Part shown: positions 60,213-64,000 of the stretch, piece by piece
Position numbering within the stretch: the first letter of the stretch is position 1
Layout: each line of letters starts with the position of its first letter
DNA from: an uncultured Porphyromonadaceae bacterium
GTDB lineage: Bacteria; Bacteroidota; Bacteroidia; Bacteroidales; Muribaculaceae
Length of the DNA: 64,000 nt
Direction: 5' to 3'
Assembly (NCBI GenBank): GCA_905202215.1
Contig: CAJKRG010000005.1
Coordinates: forward strand, 1-64,000
Translations under genes and position numbers: made by a program
Notes under the pieces: model-generated
Database searches by the model: none
What the model was told of the DNA's origin: nothing
The model's input: the letters and a program-made list of their open reading frames with translations, nothing else

Positions 60213-60919
60213 CTCACACCAAACGCTCAATAACATCTTACATTCCCAACACCGTGACGTGCCTCAATCTTCTGTCGGGGTGCGTCGCCGTGTATATGGC
60301 ATTCAACATAGACCGTCAGATAGGCTGCGCGACGGGGGCTGTCTGGGCCATGACAGCCATAGCCGCAGCTGCCGTCTTCGACTTTCTCGACGGCGCCAGC
60401 GCACGTCTGCTGCATGCCTATTCACCTCTCGGCAAAGATCTCGACTCGCTGTCCGATATGGTAAGCTTCGGTGTGGCTCCGGCAATGCTTATTCTCAACG
60501 TCATGCTCGGATACAGCTCCACTCCCTGGCTGTGTTTCGCGGCTTTTCTGCTGCCGGTATGCGGAGCCATGCGTCTTGCCATATTCAACAACGACACGGA
60601 ACAGACAAGTTCCTTCCGCGGACTGCCGATACCGGCCAACGCCATCTTCTGGATAGGCATGTACGGATGGATAAGCCGTTACGGCTATCCCGGCACCGCG
60701 ATAATGGTGATACTCATAGTGCTGCTGTCGCTCGCGATGGTAGGTCGTTTCAAGATGTTCTCCCTCAAGTTCAAGAACTTCGATTTCAGCGAGAATTTCT
60801 GCCGTTATGTCATCATAGTAGCGGCGGTTGTCTTCGTGATCATCTATGGTCTGGCCGGTCTGTCATGGACCATACTGCTCTACTTCCTGCTGTCGCTTCT
60901 GCGCCGCGACAGGATCTGA
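60209..60919 (+). CDS. pssA: CDP-diacylglycerol-serine O-phosphatidyltransferase
   Basis: Makes phosphatidylserine, the substrate of the psd product encoded just upstream. 236 residues, several membrane segments. The CDP-alcohol phosphotransferase signature is complete: DGASAR, eight residues, G-KDL-D-SLS-D (DG-x2-AR-x8-G-x3-D-x3-D) at about residues 60-83. Confidence 0.95.
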   Translation: MTHTKRSITSYIPNTVTCLNLLSGCVAVYMAFNIDRQIGCATGAVWAMTAIAAAAVFDFLDGASARLLHAYSPLGKDLDSLSDMVSFGVAPAMLILNVMLGYSSTPWLCFAAFLLPVCGAMRLAIFNNDTEQTSSFRGLPIPANAIFWIGMYGWISRYGYPGTAIMVILIVLLSLAMVGRFKMFSLKFKNFDFSENFCRYVIIVAAVVFVIIYGLAGLSWTILLYFLLSLLRRDRI

Positions 60920-60989
60920 AGAGTCCGGACATCTTTTTCAACAACTCTCCCGCCGGCCTCCAGCGACAGCCGGTCTTTAATCTACAATA

Positions 60990-61331
60990 ATGACATTCAT
61001 ACTTCTGTTTTTATTCATAATGTTTATAGTGGTGCCGCTTGTGAGCGCCGCATACAAATTCTGGTCGTTCCGCCGGAATGTCCGCCGTTTTATGGAGGAT
61101 CCTTTCGGACAGAACGCCTACCGCGGAAACGCCTCCGCAGGCACCCGGGCCAACCGGCAGCAGCAACCGCACCGACGGTCGAAAAAAATACCGCACGACG
61201 TCGGCGAATACGTGGCTTTCACAGAATACGAGTCGCACACGACAACCGATACGGCTAAAACATCTTCGGGACGGCACGTGCGCACTGAAAGCCAGATAAC
61301 AGATGTAGAATGGGTCGATATAGAAAAATGA
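60990..61331 (+). CDS. DUF4834 family membrane-anchored protein
   Basis: 113 residues: one N-terminal membrane segment (FILLFLFIMFIVVPLVSAAY) and a basic, low-complexity cytoplasmic tail ending QITDVEWVDIEK. Found beside pssA in many Bacteroidetes; function unknown. Its TGA overlaps the start of the next gene. Confidence 0.75.
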   Translation: MTFILLFLFIMFIVVPLVSAAYKFWSFRRNVRRFMEDPFGQNAYRGNASAGTRANRQQQPHRRSKKIPHDVGEYVAFTEYESHTTTDTAKTSSGRHVRTESQITDVEWVDIEK

Positions 61332-61984
61332 GCAAACAGTTATTTGATTTTCTTACACGCCTGGCCGAAAACAACGACCGCACATGGTTTGCCGCCAACC
61401 GCGCCGAATACGATAGTCTGCGCGCCGACTGGCTCACCAAAATACAGCGCATCATCAACGCACTCGCAGTCAACGATCCGGCCCTGCGCGGGGTGCAGGC
61501 TTCGGACTGCGCCTACCGTATATACCGCGATACCCGCTTCTCACACGACAAGACACCATACAAGACTTATTTTTCGGCTCTGATATCTCCTACCGGACGC
61601 CACTGCGACCGCGCATGCTACTACGTGCACATCGGAGCCGACGAATGCGCCGTATACGGCGGCGTATGGTGCCCCGAAACCCCGATACTCAAAAAACTGC
61701 GCCGCGCCATAATCGACAATATCGAGGAATTCCGCGAAATCACCGAAGCTCCCGAGGTTGAAGCCCTGTATCCCGGCTGGTACGGCCGCAAGCTGAAGAC
61801 GGCGCCCAAGGGTTATGACCGCGACCACCCCGACATCGACCTTCTTCGCCTCACGGAATTCGGCAAGGAGCACCGTCTCGACCGCGACTTCTTCGACGAT
61901 CCCGAATGGCCTGAAAAAATTGCCGCCATGCTTCAGGTGCTCAAACCGATGAACGACTTCCTCAACTATTCGATAGACGAATAA
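61328..61984 (+). CDS. DUF2461 family protein
   Basis: 218 residues from MSKQLFDFLTRLAENNDRTWF, the typical start (F-L-x2-L-x2-N-N-x-x-x-W-F). Core motifs RIYRDTRFSHDKTPYKTYF and YYVHIGADECAVYGGVW are intact. No signal peptide. Biochemical role unknown. Start overlaps the DUF4834 stop by 4 bp. Confidence 0.85.
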   Translation: MSKQLFDFLTRLAENNDRTWFAANRAEYDSLRADWLTKIQRIINALAVNDPALRGVQASDCAYRIYRDTRFSHDKTPYKTYFSALISPTGRHCDRACYYVHIGADECAVYGGVWCPETPILKKLRRAIIDNIEEFREITEAPEVEALYPGWYGRKLKTAPKGYDRDHPDIDLLRLTEFGKEHRLDRDFFDDPEWPEKIAAMLQVLKPMNDFLNYSIDE

Positions 61985-62003
61985 ACGCCACATAACAAAC
62001 GCC

Positions 62004-62759
62004 ATGTCTCAGAAAAGCGATTCGGTAGTCATAATACCGATGTATAACGAAATCGAGAACGCAGCCGCCATAATAGACGCAGTGCTGGCACTTCCCGTGC
62101 CGTTCGATATCCTCGTGATCGACGACAATTCGCCCGATGGCACAGCCGCAGTGGTCAAGGCCAAGATGGCAGAACATCCGGGCCGCGTCGATATAATCGA
62201 GCGAAGCGGCAAACTCGGTCTCGGCACGGCATATATCACCGGCTTCAAGGAGTGCGTGGCGCGCGGATATGACTATATCTGCGAGATGGATGCCGATTTC
62301 TCGCACAATCCGTCCGATCTGGTGCGCCTGAGGCAGAAAGCCGCCGACGGCGCCGATGTCGTTGTAGGCAGCCGCTATGTGACAGGCGTCAACGTGGTCA
62401 ATTGGCCGATGGGACGGGTGCTCATGTCGTTCTATGCGTCGAAATATGTGCGTCTTATCACCCGTATGCCCGTACACGACACTACCGCCGGCTTCGTATG
62501 CTACCGCCGCCGTGTGCTTCAGGCTCTTCCTCTCGACAAAATCAAATTCAAGGGCTATGCCTTCCAGATAGAGATGAAGTTCACAGCCTACAAATACGGC
62601 TTCCGGGTCGAGGAAGAACCAATTATTTTCGTAAACCGTGTGCTCGGTACAAGCAAGATGAGCAGCGGCATTTTCGGAGAGGCTGTTTTCGGCGTTATAC
62701 GCCTCAAATGGAACAGTCTGTTCAGGAAATATCCCGATTATTCCAAAGGCGATGAATAA
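62004..62759 (+). CDS. Polyprenol/dolichol-phosphate mannosyltransferase-like GT2
   Basis: 251 residues, GT2 fold: VIIPMYNEIEN, VIDDNSPDGT, catalytic DADFSHNPSDL (D-x-D), RMPVHDTTAGFVCYRR. No C-terminal membrane domain, so it is the soluble DPM1-type. Probably loads a sugar, perhaps mannose, onto a polyprenyl phosphate for surface glycosylation. Overlaps the dihydroorotase start by 8 bp. Confidence 0.88.
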   Translation: MSQKSDSVVIIPMYNEIENAAAIIDAVLALPVPFDILVIDDNSPDGTAAVVKAKMAEHPGRVDIIERSGKLGLGTAYITGFKECVARGYDYICEMDADFSHNPSDLVRLRQKAADGADVVVGSRYVTGVNVVNWPMGRVLMSFYASKYVRLITRMPVHDTTAGFVCYRRRVLQALPLDKIKFKGYAFQIEMKFTAYKYGFRVEEEPIIFVNRVLGTSKMSSGIFGEAVFGVIRLKWNSLFRKYPDYSKGDE

Positions 62760-64000
62760 GACACTGATATTTAACGCGCATGTCGTCGGTGCGCCGTCGC
62801 TCGCCCCCGGGACAGAAGGCTGGGTGCTCTTCGAGGACTCTTTGATAGCCGGAGTCGGGGCGGGAATGCCCGACTCGAAACTCTTCGAAGACACCGAAGC
62901 GGTCGACGCACACGGCGCACTGCTTATGCCCGGTCTGATCGACAGTCATGTACACTTCCGCGAACCGGGCCTGACTCATAAAGGAGATATAGCCTCTGAA
63001 AGCGCCGCCGCCGTGCTCGGAGGCGTCACTTCATATATAGAAATGCCCAACACTGTGCCGACAACGACCAGTGAGGCGGCTTTCGCCGACAAACTGAAAC
63101 GCGCCGAAGGTCGCTCGGCGGCAAACTACGGCTTCATGCTCGGCGCCGCCGACGGTGTTATGAAAGCACTCGAAGACATAAGCGCCATCCTTGGCGAAGA
63201 CCTGCTTCCGGCCGTGAAACTCTTCATGGGGACTACTACCGGAGGTATGGCAATGCCTATGGCCGCACAGCTCGACGAAATGCTCGGTTATTGTGCCGAA
63301 CACCGGCTGCCCGTTGTGGTGCATGCCGAAGACAACGCCATAATAGCCCGCAACACGACCAAGGCGATCGAACGGTATGGCTCGGCCGAAGCCGTTCCGC
63401 TGAGCGAGCACAGCACTATACGCAGTGCCGAGGCTTGTCTGAGTTGCGCCCGTCAGGCAATCGATATGGCCCTCGGCAGCGGCGCACGCCTTCACCTCGC
63501 CCATGTAAGCACCGCCGCCGAGGCAGCTCTGCTTTCGGCAGGCGATCCGAAAGCCAAACAGATCACTGCCGAAACGACGCCGATGTATCTCGACGGTGAA
63601 TTCCGCCGCGCAGAAAACCGCACATGGCGCCATAAAATCAATCCGGCTATAAAAGGCGATGCACTGGAACTGCGCCGCGCCCTCACCGACGGACTCATCG
63701 ATACCATAGCCACCGACCATGCTCCCCATCTGGCATCCGAAAAGGAAGGAGGAGCCCTCAAGGCCGCTTCGGGCGCGCCGTCGGTACAGTTCGCGCTACC
63801 CGTGATGCTCGAATATCTCGATCCCGCGCTTATCGTCGAAAAGATGGCCATGAACCCTTCGGCCATATTCGGTGTTAAAAAACGTGGAAAAATCGAGAAA
63901 GGATATTATGCCGATCTCGTGCTTGTGGAAAAAAACTCCCGTCACATTATAGCCGATTCCGATGTGGCCTCTCCATGCGGCTGGACTCCTTTCAAAGGGC
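62752..64000 (+). CDS. pyrC: Dihydroorotase, 3' end cut by window
   Basis: Third step of pyrimidine synthesis. The first 416 codons are present from ATG 62752; relatives have roughly 450 residues, so only the C-terminal end is missing. Metal-binding and catalytic motifs: LIDSHVHFREPG, Lys in AVKLFMGTTTGG, VVVHAEDN, LHLAHVSTAAEA, TIATDHAPH. Amidohydrolase class I layout. No stop codon before the window edge. Confidence 0.93.
   Translation, partial: MNKTLIFNAHVVGAPSLAPGTEGWVLFEDSLIAGVGAGMPDSKLFEDTEAVDAHGALLMPGLIDSHVHFREPGLTHKGDIASESAAAVLGGVTSYIEMPNTVPTTTSEAAFADKLKRAEGRSAANYGFMLGAADGVMKALEDISAILGEDLLPAVKLFMGTTTGGMAMPMAAQLDEMLGYCAEHRLPVVVHAEDNAIIARNTTKAIERYGSAEAVPLSEHSTIRSAEACLSCARQAIDMALGSGARLHLAHVSTAAEAALLSAGDPKAKQITAETTPMYLDGEFRRAENRTWRHKINPAIKGDALELRRALTDGLIDTIATDHAPHLASEKEGGALKAASGAPSVQFALPVMLEYLDPALIVEKMAMNPSAIFGVKKRGKIEKGYYADLVLVEKNSRHIIADSDVASPCGWTPFKG

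Overview
The window is a piece of a Bacteroidales chromosome, most likely from a gut Muribaculaceae (S24-7 group) or close relative. Reasons: about 20 genes are preceded by the Bacteroidetes -7 promoter box TAnnTTTG, several with a TTG/TTTG -33 element about 20 bp upstream; lipoprotein signals are followed by acidic residues; secreted proteins carry Por/T9SS-like C-terminal sorting domains; Bacteroidota-restricted families occur (DUF3244, DUF4834, DUF5074, C10 peptidase); and most genes are moderately GC-rich. There are no tRNA or rRNA genes, no CRISPR array and no intact insertion sequence.

Layout. 0.1-1.6 kb: a CotH-family secreted protein whose start codon looks lost. 1.5-3.5 kb: class III fructose-1,6-bisphosphatase. 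3.6-13.3 kb: a cobalamin uptake locus led by a cobalamin riboswitch: BtuB-like TonB receptor, BtuG-like beta-propeller lipoprotein, a second surface lipoprotein, a 1158-residue BspA-type leucine-rich-repeat protein and a second DUF5074 propeller, the last two with T9SS-type tails. 13.4-21 kb: acyltransferase, LptF/G-type permease, Tgt without its zinc cysteines, and a translationally coupled GH78/GH106 rhamnosidase pair whose GH106 member appears to have lost an internal segment. 21.2-26.2 kb: pyrG, yidC and a class I aminotransferase.

26.3-31.6 kb is an AT-rich accessory island: a TPR/membrane regulator whose base composition changes mid-gene, then DUF3244 protein, C10 cysteine protease and small lipoprotein (a likely exported protease plus escort or inhibitor proteins), a 25-bp perfect inverted-repeat element, a gutted duplicate of an outer-membrane protein gene and its intact copy.

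31.6-37 kb: YczE-like membrane protein, ECF sigma factor, DUF3737 plus MalY/PatB lyase, M23-LysM hydrolase, ndk. 37.2-41.6 kb: a galactose operon galK-galE-galM with a sugar nucleotidyltransferase where galT would be expected. 41.8-49.5 kb: kup and a tolC-hlyD-ATPase-FtsX permease efflux operon. 49.6-52.8 kb: AspT/YidE-like transporter and XylE-like sugar symporter. 52.8-53.2 kb: a hairpin-dense intergenic region with a candidate small RNA. 53.2-54.2 kb: gapA. 54.5-59.4 kb: mscL-aroK-Ald-like-rnhA-glgB with overlapping or tightly spaced genes. 59.5 kb to the end: psd-pssA-DUF4834-DUF2461-dolichol-P-mannose-synthase-like-pyrC, with pyrC cut by the window edge.

The main non-coding theme is a family of strictly 7-bp-phased, often self-complementary repeat tracts in at least five intergenic gaps, four of them between genes on the same strand.
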